Shown: piece by piece, positions 55,589-63,295 of the stretch
How positions within the stretch are numbered: position 1 is the stretch's first letter
How the letters are laid out: each line of letters opens with the position of its first letter
Assembly: GCA_964017195.1 (NCBI GenBank)
Contig: OZ024892.1
Span: 8,165,866 to 8,229,865, forward strand
Length of the DNA stretch: 64,000 nucleotides
Reading direction: 5' to 3'
Source: Siderastrea radians
Taxonomy: Eukaryota > Cnidaria > Anthozoa > Scleractinia > Rhizangiidae
The notes under the pieces: generated by a model
The model's database searches: none
The model's input: only the letters and a program-made list of their open reading frames with translations
What the model was told of the DNA's origin: nothing
Made by a program: the position numbers and the translations under genes

Positions 55589-55708
55589 GTTTGTACACAG
55601 GACACCCACCCTCACAACCTCGTCCCCAGGGCCTTCTCCTCGTTCAAAATGGCGGTCGGAGAAACCCTGGCCAAGGCTGCTAAAATACTCCAAGAATCGT
55701 GGAGTATG

Positions 55709-55960
55709 AGTAGTAAAGGACGCCCATATGGAGACGTTTGCCTCGTTTTGATGTAAGAATGACGTCATAACCGGAACCGGAAATCACGTGGTTTTAGAAG
55801 GGGAAACCGCTGACCAGTGGATAAAAAGGATCGTGGGCTCATACAACCGGAAGTCACGTGATTTAGAAGGAGAAACCGCTGGCGAGTGTGAAAAAAGGAT
55901 CGTGGGCTCAAGGTGGATGAAAACCGCGGAGAAAACGCGGGCTCAAAGTCCAAAGTCCAT
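55709..55960. promoter_or_regulatory. left terminal region with two 65-bp direct repeats, E-box and CRE sites
   Basis: Units at 55777-55841 and 55847-55910 both run from CCGGAA(A/G)TCACGTG through GAAACCGCTG to GGATCGTGGGCTCA. Each has a palindromic CACGTG (55785, 55855). A TGACGTCA palindrome is at 55760-55767. This should be all or part of the terminal inverted repeat, but the matching right end is outside the window. The regulatory role is inferred. Confidence 0.6.
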
Positions 55961-56011
55961 TTTTTGGAACGGGGGTGACCGGAAAACAAGACAAAATGAA
56001 TAAATTACATT

Positions 56012-56017
56012 TTTATT
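56012..56017 (-). terminator. poly(A) signal for the polymerase gene
   Basis: AATAAA on the - strand, about 245 bp beyond the polymerase stop codon and before the terminal repeats. Confidence 0.6.
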
Positions 56018-56261
56018 GATTTTTACAATAACTGTGGTTTTCCTGAGTGTTCCTTAATGTTCAATAGAGGGTCCCCACCATTGTTTTTGACATCGAGTTA
56101 TTCTTCGCCATTGATTGTTGTCACGGATCCATTGTTGTAGTGGACGTCGATGATTTCTCATCAAAGGTATGGCAAAGGAACTGTAGAATGGGGGTGGTGG
56201 TGGTGGCGCCAAATGTTCTCGATCACAGTGATCACAATCGACGATCTTGTTTTTGGATCTC

Positions 56262-59200
56262 TCACTGGTAGCCATAGGGGTAGGTCTTGAAGGTGCGGGG
56301 ATCGATGACTCTTTTGTCATACACCAAGCGATACCATTTGTGTTGGGGTTGAGTGAGCAAGGTGTAGTTTGTTGGGTTGCGAACAATTTGGTGGGAGTTT
56401 ATCACCTGGATTTCCCGTGGTTTGGTAAGGGGTTTCTGGATTTCATCTTGGACATTCTGTCGCATGATGTTGTAATTTAGCTGGGTGTGTCCTTCGCTGT
56501 TGAGTCGGAAGCCTCTGACCTTGCATTCCACCTTTTCGTTATTCGTAGCATAGCCATAGTTCTTGGGTCCTCCGCTGACGAATTCTTGGATGTATTCATC
56601 ATCAGCTAATTCGGAGGTGAAGTCCCCTAGATAGGAACCCAAGGTAGGTTGGAATTGAGTGGGTGTTTCCTCCAGGTAGATGACGGAGTCGGTGTCAAAG
56701 TAGAGGACTCTTTCCCCTAAGGCTTCCAGGGCGGCATAGAGTTTGAGCCGGGCGTGGCAGGTGGTGAAGCAGGCCACAAAAATGTTGAGGTTGGGTGAAA
56801 CGCGGATGTCCTCTTTTTGGTTTTGGTAGTGCACCTCGACCATGTCGTCATTAATGACGGACACGTGACGTACATCTAAGGCATCGGTATCCAAGAAATC
56901 GTGGAAGGCCTGTGGATCATGAAAGGCTTGAATTTGGGTCTTGTTGAGGCGTTGTCCAAACTTGCCCCACATGGAGTTGAGCATGAGTTTTGTTAGGGTT
57001 CGCAGCCCCGGGTTGTATACGATCTTGTCGTATTCCAACTGGATGCCTTCATGCTCGAAGTACTTCTGGATGTAGTCCTGTTTGGCTTGCTCTGACATGT
57101 CGTCCTTAGGCCACCCACTGGCTTCTTGTTTGATTTTGAGCCAGGTGTTGACATAATCGGCAAAGAGGCCCTCACAGGTTTCTTCAAAATGCCAGGCTTC
57201 ATAGATGTATTGGACTTGGTATCCCAATTCGACGGCTTTGACTAATTCGGGGCTGCACCAGGTACTGGTGAGGGTGCGTTGTTCGTCGGGGTGAGGGCAA
57301 TGATAGGATCTGTCCAAAAGAGGTTTGTCCATTTCTTCTTCCACACAACGGGCACAGAGGGGAAAGAGCAGTTTGTCGCCATGACGGTAAGGCAGCACGG
57401 GATGGTACAATTCACGGGGAGGCAGGATTTTGCATTGGATGAGACCAAAGTACTGGTGGATGTCCGTGTGACCCGGTTGATAATAGATGGTGGGATGTCC
57501 TTTGGGGTACACAGACTTCTTGTTGACCCACGGGTACAAGGAGGTGACATCGATGTAGTGAATTTTTTGGCCGGGGGTGATATGATGGTAGAGTTTGATG
57601 GCATTGGTACGACCTCCACAGAAAGCCTCTCGAGGTTCAAGAGGATCGATAAAGTTGAGTTCCCGGACGAAGGCGTCGATCTCTGGTTGGGTGTCTCGGA
57701 GGTGGTCCCATTCACATCCCCACATTTGAATGACGTTGTACCCTTGGTCGGTAAGCTTTTGGACTTTGTCTTGGGTGGCGTCATAGACGTCCTGCATCGT
57801 CAGATCATAGTTGCGGGGATGTTTTTCGTAGCGATGGGGAAAACAGGTCGGGCATCCGTGGGTGAAACAGCCTTGAAATTCGTAGACGGTGTGGGTGTGG
57901 GGGCAATAACCATCCACATGCAAGTTGGTCCCGGGGATCTTATACTCGCCTTCATTTCGGACATGTTGGATGTACTGAGGCTCTGGATTGGCACTGGCCA
58001 GTAGATCGTCGGGGTTGAGATCTTGGAGGGCGCGTTGACGTAGTTGGTGATCGCACCAGGTTAACCATTGAAGGGCTGGGATGGACTGGTTGATGTTATT
58101 TCTCCATCCCTTAGGACCGGCGGGTTCGCTGGCAATACTGTTGGGGATCATCCGGTTCATACGTAAATCTCGATTACAAGCCGAGGCAATGGTGACGTGA
58201 TCGAAGGGATTGAAGCCGGTCAAGTCTTCAAACAGGCGTTTGAAAGTCAGACATCCTTGTTTCAAGAGACGTACATCCGATTGACAATAGGCGACCAATT
58301 CTTTCTGAAAGTCAAACACGACGTTCTTGGCACGCTGCTCTTGATGCCAGGTTTCGAAGGCTTGTCTTCCTTCGAGTGACATGGTCTCAGGCATGTAGTA
58401 ATCGCGTGAGGGGAGGATGCCCACGTAGTGTTGATGCTTAGATATGTTGAACTTGTGGGGGAAATAGCCTTTGCAGAGTTCGGTCAAGCCAAAGGTTTTG
58501 GGAAACGCGGAGAGGGGCATCTGGAAGAAACTCATCGAATCGATGAACCGGATGCGGTCATGTTTGATCTCTAAGAGTTTACACCCGTTGCGGAGTTGTT
58601 GGACGAGGCGGTTGTCCCCATAGTATTCTTGGATGATGAAGTACCCGTCGTACCCCTGGAAGTTATGGGCGATGACATTGACTTGACGGGTATCGTGGAG
58701 GGTCAAGGTATCCAGCCATTCCAGAAAGTCCCGGATACAAGTGGGACCTGGGAAAGGCTTGGGTTCATCGTTGTCTTCGGTTTCGGCCACGACGAGATTG
58801 GCAATGTGTTTTTCCTGGGGTTGCATGGCTTCGATATCAAAGAAGACGTGTAAGGGAGGCAGGTCTTCCTCGTCCTCGGAGGAGGCATGGGGTTCCGCGG
58901 CGGCACCTCGTTTGGCGCGAGGACCTTTTTGACGGGTCCTCTTTCTCTTCTTTTGGTCTTGAGGTTTGGGGGCTCTTTGTATAAAACAACGGTGGTTGTC
59001 GGCGTGGACGTACTGATGACAAGAAGGGCAATCCACGTGGAAACAAAGGTGACGTTGAATGCGGGACAAGCCCACATTTTGTTGATAACAGTCAGGGCAT
59101 CGGTATCGTTGAGAGCACACGGAGGTCTGGAGGCCCGTGACGGGTTTGCCCGCATGGGTCTTGCTGGCATGGGCTTCCAAACACGCGGGTCCAAAAAAGT

Positions 59201-60431
59201 CCCGATGACACGACTCGCAACGTTGAGTGGCTTTCAGGTGTCGGGGGTACGCATATTGAAAGTCGGGGCAATCTTTCTGTCGACAGGCTCCACACAACTT
59301 GGTCTTGGTGCATCGATGCTTCCCCTCGGTGTCATAGGGTTTCCAACAATCCGCACAGACATAACTGGACCCGAAAAATCCCGGCAATTTGGTGATGACA
59401 TCATAATGGTCTTGGTTGTGCAACAGGATCAGTTGTTTGTCAGAAAGGGGTCCAAACGTCGTGATGTGGAACGATCGCTGTGCATCCACCAGGAGGATCT
59501 GGTAACCCGTGAGGGAGGGAGCTTGACTGAATTGGGTCAAGGCATCATACCCACATGGACCGAAGGATGAAGAAGTGAAGTGATGAAGTAAGAGAGCCAT
59601 TTCTTTTTGGAGGGGTCTTCCTTTTCGAATCGAATGCCATTTCGGGTGCTGGTCCACGCGAGCTTTGGCGGTGACAAGGGCTCTGGCGCAACAGAGCTCA
59701 TCATCATCATTTTGGATGCGGATGACCGACCGTTTGTTGGTTGTCAACATGGTCATGGTGGGATGACCGGGTTTCCGACGACGGGGTTTGCCGGTGCCTT
59801 GAGGAGCATGATGAACTTGCGTAATGGACACTTGAAAGGAATCGTCCATTTCAAATTGTTCGTTGCTGTTGAGGGCTTGGGCTAAACGTTGGAACAGGGC
59901 TTCCACCCGTTCTGTGTCTCGACGCCATTCACCCGCACGTAATCCCCACCCCTGAAAATTATTGTGCAGGCGATCGGATGCTATGGTAAAGTACAGACGA
60001 TCTTGATCGTGGAGGTCGGGGGTGGTGGTTAACACTTGATCGACGGCTCGACGTAATCCGTCTTGGAGAGCTTGGGTTATATTTTGACCTGGAAGCAAGT
60101 TCCCCCTTTGACGTAACTGGGTCTTGAAATGACGTTCTTGTAACCCCATGCGATCACTCTTCCGATTCACAAAAGGTTCTAAGTCAAATTGGAAGGTAAC
60201 GTGTTCAGAGGGATCCAATCCACCCCCACTTTGTTCCCATTGGTCCAAGGCCTCTTCACAAATGGCGTCGTCACTGTCCGTCATGTTTTCGAGGCAAATC
60301 AAAGGTCCCCCACAGGAATGTGGTGTCTCTTCTTCTGGCTCTGAATCGGACATCTCTAGTCCAAGCAAGGAGATGATATCATCGTGGCTAAGGCCGCTTG
60401 GCCCCGCCACATCGTCTTCGTGAGAGGACAT
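56262..60431 (-). CDS. polB: protein-primed family B DNA polymerase (Polinton/adintovirus type)
   Basis: Replicates the element by protein priming (family knowledge). The open frame runs from 60509 (1,415 codons); numbers here use that frame. Order: acidic Ser/Glu-rich N terminus (to about 100); a Cys/His cluster of several CxxC pairs (385-508), probably zinc-binding; a basic linker (518-535); 3'-5' exonuclease motifs FFDIEA (Asp558, Glu560), NFQGYDGYF (Asp621) and YCQSDVRLL (Tyr741, Asp745). Next is a VDGY...YEFQGCFTHGC segment (865-886) resembling an endonuclease-like insert known in related polymerases. Then come polymerase motif A DVTSLYP (987-993), motif B KLMLNSMWGKFG (1174-1185) and motif C YFDTDS (1270-1275). 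All catalytic acids are present, so the enzyme looks intact. I place the start at Met27 (60431) because a TATA box (60466-60473) lies inside the longer frame. It is divergent from the 60660 gene. Confidence 0.93.
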   Translation of the reverse strand: MSSHEDDVAGPSGLSHDDIISLLGLEMSDSEPEEETPHSCGGPLICLENMTDSDDAICEEALDQWEQSGGGLDPSEHVTFQFDLEPFVNRKSDRMGLQERHFKTQLRQRGNLLPGQNITQALQDGLRRAVDQVLTTTPDLHDQDRLYFTIASDRLHNNFQGWGLRAGEWRRDTERVEALFQRLAQALNSNEQFEMDDSFQVSITQVHHAPQGTGKPRRRKPGHPTMTMLTTNKRSVIRIQNDDDELCCARALVTAKARVDQHPKWHSIRKGRPLQKEMALLLHHFTSSSFGPCGYDALTQFSQAPSLTGYQILLVDAQRSFHITTFGPLSDKQLILLHNQDHYDVITKLPGFFGSSYVCADCWKPYDTEGKHRCTKTKLCGACRQKDCPDFQYAYPRHLKATQRCESCHRDFFGPACLEAHASKTHAGKPVTGLQTSVCSQRYRCPDCYQQNVGLSRIQRHLCFHVDCPSCHQYVHADNHRCFIQRAPKPQDQKKRKRTRQKGPRAKRGAAAEPHASSEDEEDLPPLHVFFDIEAMQPQEKHIANLVVAETEDNDEPKPFPGPTCIRDFLEWLDTLTLHDTRQVNVIAHNFQGYDGYFIIQEYYGDNRLVQQLRNGCKLLEIKHDRIRFIDSMSFFQMPLSAFPKTFGLTELCKGYFPHKFNISKHQHYVGILPSRDYYMPETMSLEGRQAFETWHQEQRAKNVVFDFQKELVAYCQSDVRLLKQGCLTFKRLFEDLTGFNPFDHVTIASACNRDLRMNRMIPNSIASEPAGPKGWRNNINQSIPALQWLTWCDHQLRQRALQDLNPDDLLASANPEPQYIQHVRNEGEYKIPGTNLHVDGYCPHTHTVYEFQGCFTHGCPTCFPHRYEKHPRNYDLTMQDVYDATQDKVQKLTDQGYNVIQMWGCEWDHLRDTQPEIDAFVRELNFIDPLEPREAFCGGRTNAIKLYHHITPGQKIHYIDVTSLYPWVNKKSVYPKGHPTIYYQPGHTDIHQYFGLIQCKILPPRELYHPVLPYRHGDKLLFPLCARCVEEEMDKPLLDRSYHCPHPDEQRTLTSTWCSPELVKAVELGYQVQYIYEAWHFEETCEGLFADYVNTWLKIKQEASGWPKDDMSEQAKQDYIQKYFEHEGIQLEYDKIVYNPGLRTLTKLMLNSMWGKFGQRLNKTQIQAFHDPQAFHDFLDTDALDVRHVSVINDDMVEVHYQNQKEDIRVSPNLNIFVACFTTCHARLKLYAALEALGERVLYFDTDSVIYLEETPTQFQPTLGSYLGDFTSELADDEYIQEFVSGGPKNYGYATNNEKVECKVRGFRLNSEGHTQLNYNIMRQNVQDEIQKPLTKPREIQVINSHQIVRNPTNYTLLTQPQHKWYRLVYDKRVIDPRTFKTYPYGYQ

Positions 60432-60659
60432 GATCAGATGAACTCCGCTGGCGATCGGGGCTCTGTTTTTATAGAGAAAAAAAGGGTCACGTGAAGAAGA
60501 AGCAGCCAATCACAAGCAGTCCCCCCCGGGGCCTCTGGGAGGGGTGGGACGGGGGTGGGGGGACCCCCCTCCCCCCTCTCTAGTTGGGACCCATGGGGCA
60601 TCACGGGAACGAATAAACCGCTATAAAAGAAATCGAATCGTCGGCGGAGTCATCTCAAA
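60432..60659. promoter_or_regulatory. bidirectional promoter between polymerase and small-gene block
   Basis: TATAAAAA on the - strand (60466-60473) lies about 40 bp before the Met27 codon of the polymerase. TATAAAA on the + strand (60622-60628) lies 38 bp before the ATG at 60660. A CACGTG (60488-60493), shared with the terminal repeats, and a G/C-run block (60515-60575) that could form G-quadruplexes lie between. Both mRNAs would have very short leaders. Confidence 0.65.
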
Positions 60660-61097
60660 ATGGAGGTTGATCAAGACAAGCTGTTGGAAGCCTTTGAAAC
60701 GTTTGAAGCGGATTTAGAAGTGGATGAGATTTTGAAGAAAGTCAAGAAGGAGTTGGCGCTGGACTCAAGTGTCACAGAGTTTGGGGAGAAGCTCAAGCAA
60801 AGGGAGCAGCTCAAAGAGGCAGCTCAGGCAACCCGGGCAGCACGAGCCGCCTACTTCCACCCCCTCTGCTACCCTCAACACACCTGCGACTGGTTTATCG
60901 AGGGGTTGGACTATTGCTGCTCGTATTGGCGCTACCAATTCAAAAGGCCAGATACCCCTCCACCAGTACCGCCACCCTCTCCCGATGTGTGCCGCAAGAG
61001 AATTGCGTCCCCGCAGAGCCCCCTACAAGGGCCAAGAAAGTGCTGCCGAACCCAAACAGACAGCTCTCCAAAGAGCCCGGCGTCGGGGGGAAACTGA
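60660..61097 (+). CDS. 145-aa Cys-containing early-type protein, unknown
   Basis: First gene after the + strand TATA box. The N-terminal half is an acidic then Lys-rich helix (FEADLEVDEILKKVKKELAL). The middle is Cys/aromatic-rich (FHPLCYPQHTCDWFIEGLDY, then CCSYW). The tail is Pro/Ser-rich with a CRKR basic patch. I do not recognise a family. Promoter-proximal divergent placement suggests an early regulatory role (inference). No LxCxE pocket-protein motif is present. Its 3' two-thirds overlap the 302-codon frame at 60769. Confidence 0.6.
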   Translation: MEVDQDKLLEAFETFEADLEVDEILKKVKKELALDSSVTEFGEKLKQREQLKEAAQATRAARAAYFHPLCYPQHTCDWFIEGLDYCCSYWRYQFKRPDTPPPVPPPSPDVCRKRIASPQSPLQGPRKCCRTQTDSSPKSPASGGN

Positions 61098-61677
61098 CAG
61101 GTGCTACCAGCCCCCGCATCGCCCCCTGCGCCCCAGGTCGACCCAAAGAGAGTTGCGCCCCCGCAGAGCCCCCGTCACGTACCACGAAAGCGATGATGAC
61201 GAACGACCACCCCCCCCCCCCCGACCGGGGCCAAGAGCCCGGCGGGCGGCGGCCGACAGGCGTCGCCAGGCAACGCGTCGACCCCCGCGGCCGGAGTCCG
61301 ACAGGCGTTACCGAGCAAAACACCGAGAGCGCATATTGGAGACCGACAAGCGTTACAGAGAACGACATCGAGAGCGCATAAGGGAGAAAGACAGGCGGTA
61401 CTTTCAAGCCAATCAAGAACGGATCCTGGCGCGTCAGCAACGATATCGGGAGGCCCATCGGGAGGCGGTGAGGGAGACACAGCGACGATATCGAGAGAGC
61501 CGTCGAGAGGAGGCGAGGGAGAAACAGCGACGATATCGAGAGAGTCGTCGAGAGGAGTTGAGGGAGCAAGAGAGGCAGCGTTATGCCCGTTATCGGGAGG
61601 CCCATCCCGAGCTGGTGAGGGAACAAAACAGGATTCGTCAACCCGTTTTCGGGCGAAAAAGAGAATGGAGAAGTTGA
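60769..61677 (+). CDS. Arg-rich repeat protein (RYRE repeats), overlapping frame
   Basis: An open frame of 302 codons in another frame from the 145-aa gene. The first 70 or so residues look like a shadow of that gene, so the real N terminus is probably downstream or joined by splicing. From about residue 75 the content is specific: ELRPRRAP occurs twice in frame, then a Pro/Arg linker. About seven 16-18 residue units of the type RRYRERHRERIREKDRRY follow (about 173-290), predicted as highly basic helices. Similar Arg/Glu heptad-like repeats occur in viral and phage proteins of unknown role; nucleic-acid binding is plausible. It ends 13 bp inside the next gene. Confidence 0.6.
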   Translation: MSQSLGRSSSKGSSSKRQLRQPGQHEPPTSTPSATLNTPATGLSRGWTIAARIGATNSKGQIPLHQYRHPLPMCAARELRPRRAPYKGQESAAEPKQTALQRARRRGETDRCYQPPHRPLRPRSTQRELRPRRAPVTYHESDDDERPPPPPRPGPRARRAAADRRRQATRRPPRPESDRRYRAKHRERILETDKRYRERHRERIREKDRRYFQANQERILARQQRYREAHREAVRETQRRYRESRREEAREKQRRYRESRREELREQERQRYARYREAHPELVREQNRIRQPVFGRKREWRS

Positions 61678-62099
61678 TGACGTTAACCATCCCCCTGACG
61701 GATTGTCGGATGCCTGTGACGGACTATGTCCAAACCTTTTGTGACTCGCTGGACTCTGTGGATACCCCGCTCCCGGAATCGCAGGACTCTGTGGATACCC
61801 CGCTCCCGGAATCGCAGGACTCTGTGGATACCCCGCTCCCGGAATCGCAGGACTCTGTGGATACCCCGCTCCCGGAATCCTTTCTTCAACTCCTTGAGGA
61901 GGACGGGCCTACGCGCCTTGATTCGGGAACTATGCAAGGCGGTGAACCCTCTGACTTGGATGACCTTTCATTTTTGTCGGATTTATTGTCACCCGACGAT
62001 GTGCAGGATTTTGATGTGGAGGCTTTCGTTGCTGATTGGTTGGAGGACATGACGTCATCCGACGAGGGTGTCGATTTGATGTATGATTTAGTGTCTTAA
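61665..62099 (+). CDS. 144-aa acidic repeat protein, activation-domain-like
   Basis: Starts within the end of the Arg-rich frame (13-bp overlap). The N terminus is short. Four direct copies of an 11-residue unit (DSVDTPLPESQ) follow, encoded by 33-bp DNA repeats (61752-61880). The C terminus is strongly acidic with hydrophobic spacing (SDLDDLSFLSDLLSPDD, then VEAFVADWLEDM), a pattern like acidic transactivation domains. No enzyme motif and no recognised family. The repeat number is likely to vary between copies of the element. Confidence 0.6.
   Translation: MEKLMTLTIPLTDCRMPVTDYVQTFCDSLDSVDTPLPESQDSVDTPLPESQDSVDTPLPESQDSVDTPLPESFLQLLEEDGPTRLDSGTMQGGEPSDLDDLSFLSDLLSPDDVQDFDVEAFVADWLEDMTSSDEGVDLMYDLVS
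61752..61880. repeat. 33-bp direct repeat, four units, within the acidic protein gene
   Basis: GACTCTGTGGATACCCCGCT begins each unit at 61752, 61785, 61818 and 61851 with almost no variation. A multiple of three, so the frame is kept. Confidence 0.95.
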
Positions 62100-62103
62100 C
62101 CCT

Positions 62104-62188
62104 CGTTTCCGTCATTTGACAGAACATGCAATCGTTTCCGTATTTGACAGAACATGCAATCGTTTCCGTATTTGGCAGAACATGCCAT
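62104..62188. repeat. three 28-29-bp direct repeats between convergent gene blocks
   Basis: CGTTTCCGTATTTGACAGAA with CATGCAAT occurs three times with small changes. It lies right after the + strand stop codon (62099). It may be a terminator, spacer or replication-related iteron; nothing decides between these. Confidence 0.9.
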
Positions 62189-62239
62189 CGTGACATTGTG
62201 GTAGAACGATCAAAGAGACAGTGTTTGACATTTTCATTT

Positions 62240-62245
62240 TTTATT
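62240..62245 (-). terminator. poly(A) signal for the - strand late-type block
   Basis: AATAAA on the - strand about 40 bp past the PLA2 gene stop codon. An ATTAAA on the + strand at about 62274 could serve the convergent block. Confidence 0.55.
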
Positions 62246-62284
62246 GACACAACATGTAACTGGGGGTGTCATTATTAAAGTGTT

Positions 62285-62647
62285 TTACAATTTTAAACGT
62301 TTCTTGGCTTGCATGATTTTCTTGACCACCCGTTCCGTCTTGGTTTTCTTGCCGGGTAATTTATCAATGGCTTGGATCATCTTGGTATCGGCTTTCCATT
62401 TATCTTGCAAATTCTTGGCACGGCTGTAATCAATGTCGTGTTGTTTCGCAATCCGGTCCAAGCGATTGATCCCGGGATCCCCACGTTTTAGACGTTTGGC
62501 TAAATGCGTCCCAGGGCCCATGTATTGATAGCCAGGCCAATGAAATTCTTTGCCGGTTTTAGCAATCCATTTTTGGACATCCAAGGCCCCTCCGCGTTGA
62601 CGGCGTTTCACACCCCTTCTCCTCCTCCTCTTGGTACGGGGGGCCAT
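62285..62647 (-). CDS. parvovirus-type phospholipase A2 domain protein, 120 aa
   Basis: The N terminus is a run of Arg/Lys. It is followed by RQRGGALD and a compact PLA2-like core: calcium-loop motif YMGPGT (42-47) and active-site helix RIAKQHDIDY with His70-Asp71 and Tyr74. This is the GPG plus HDxxY pattern of parvovirus VP1 and related virion PLA2 domains, which act on membranes during entry (family knowledge). The tail is basic. RQRGG-A resembles a Gly-Gly cleavage site for an adenain-type protease and is repeated in the 56-aa peptide at 63795. The start lies 3 bp after the stop of the 214-aa gene. Key residues are present. Confidence 0.85.
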   Translation of the reverse strand: MAPRTKRRRRRGVKRRQRGGALDVQKWIAKTGKEFHWPGYQYMGPGTHLAKRLKRGDPGINRLDRIAKQHDIDYSRAKNLQDKWKADTKMIQAIDKLPGKKTKTERVVKKIMQAKKRLKL

Positions 62648-62650
62648 CTT

Positions 62651-63295
62651 TTAGTCCGTGTCGTAATCCAATCGACGTCGTAACTTTTTGCCTTGGTGCC
62701 AATCTTCCCACCCGGGTAAGGGTTTTAATGCTTGCACTTCACGGGAGACGCCTTTGCCTTTGCCTTTGCCTTTACGACTCTCGGCTAACTTTTTTTCCAA
62801 GGCCTTGCGCTGTTCTCGAATGGCTTCTAAACGCGACCGGCTATCCCCTCGACTGGTGGAAGGGCTCCCTTTCTTGACAATCTTACTGGTGGTGGCGGCT
62901 GCTCCTTTGCCTTTCTTGGTAGCAGGGGTAATGGGTGGTTTGGGCGTCGACGGGCTGCCTTTTATCATGCGCTTCAACCATTGTTCCACGGGTCCGGTCA
63001 CCAAATCCCCGGCCTCTTCTTCTTCGTCTTCGCCTGGTGGACCACCCGGGGCACCCACTCCTACGCCTCCGGGAAATTGACGAATGCGTTTGGTTAACTT
63101 GGTTAATTCTTGACTCAACGGTTTGGTTTGAGCATTGACCAGGGCCGGGGGCAATTGGGGGTTGGCCAACAAGACATGTTTTTGGGCGGCGAGCGTCGCG
63201 GCTTTGTTCAACAAGGCATTTTCGGTGAGTTCTCCTTTGTAATATTGAACGAGTTGTTCCAAGTCCTTGTGGGGAATCATGTAGACCTCGTCCAT
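62651..63295 (-). CDS. 214-aa virion-associated-type protein, unknown
   Basis: Helical N terminus (HKDLEQLVQYYKGELTENAL), a Gly/Pro linker (QFPGGVGVGAPGGPPG), an acidic run (EDEEEEAGDLV) with WLKRMIKG, then a Lys/Arg/Ser-rich disordered half ending with a basic helix and LRRRLDYDTD. No enzyme motif. Its position between PLA2 and the small basic genes suggests a structural or scaffold protein of the virion block (inference). Confidence 0.7.
   Translation of the reverse strand: MDEVYMIPHKDLEQLVQYYKGELTENALLNKAATLAAQKHVLLANPQLPPALVNAQTKPLSQELTKLTKRIRQFPGGVGVGAPGGPPGEDEEEEAGDLVTGPVEQWLKRMIKGSPSTPKPPITPATKKGKGAAATTSKIVKKGSPSTSRGDSRSRLEAIREQRKALEKKLAESRKGKGKGKGVSREVQALKPLPGWEDWHQGKKLRRRLDYDTD

Larger units (their letters stand above)
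49744..55708 (+). repeat. segmental duplication, copy 2 (inside AQR region)
   Basis: Near-identical to 4592-12930 in the same orientation. It lacks copy-1 bases 4790-5882 and 7225-7835 and the left palindrome arm (9200-10593), and it gains 53813-54642. It holds copies of DHTKD1 exons a and b but no other DHTKD1 exon. It is cut by the virus-like element at 55708/55709. Confidence 0.93.

Noticed and set aside
57279..59570. + strand open frames of 241 and 227 codons opposite the polymerase
   Set aside because: They are antisense shadows of the polymerase gene, with no family resemblance or promoter.
60940..61690. - strand frames of 233 and 171 codons opposite the Arg-rich repeats
   Set aside because: Leu/Ser/Pro-rich repeat shadows of the Arg-rich coding strand.
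60660..62099. LxCxE retinoblastoma-binding oncoprotein motif, sometimes found in animal small DNA viruses
   Set aside because: Searched by eye in the three + strand frames; no LxCxE is present.
62104..62188. CRISPR array
   Set aside because: The three repeats are contiguous with no spacers, in a eukaryotic/viral context.
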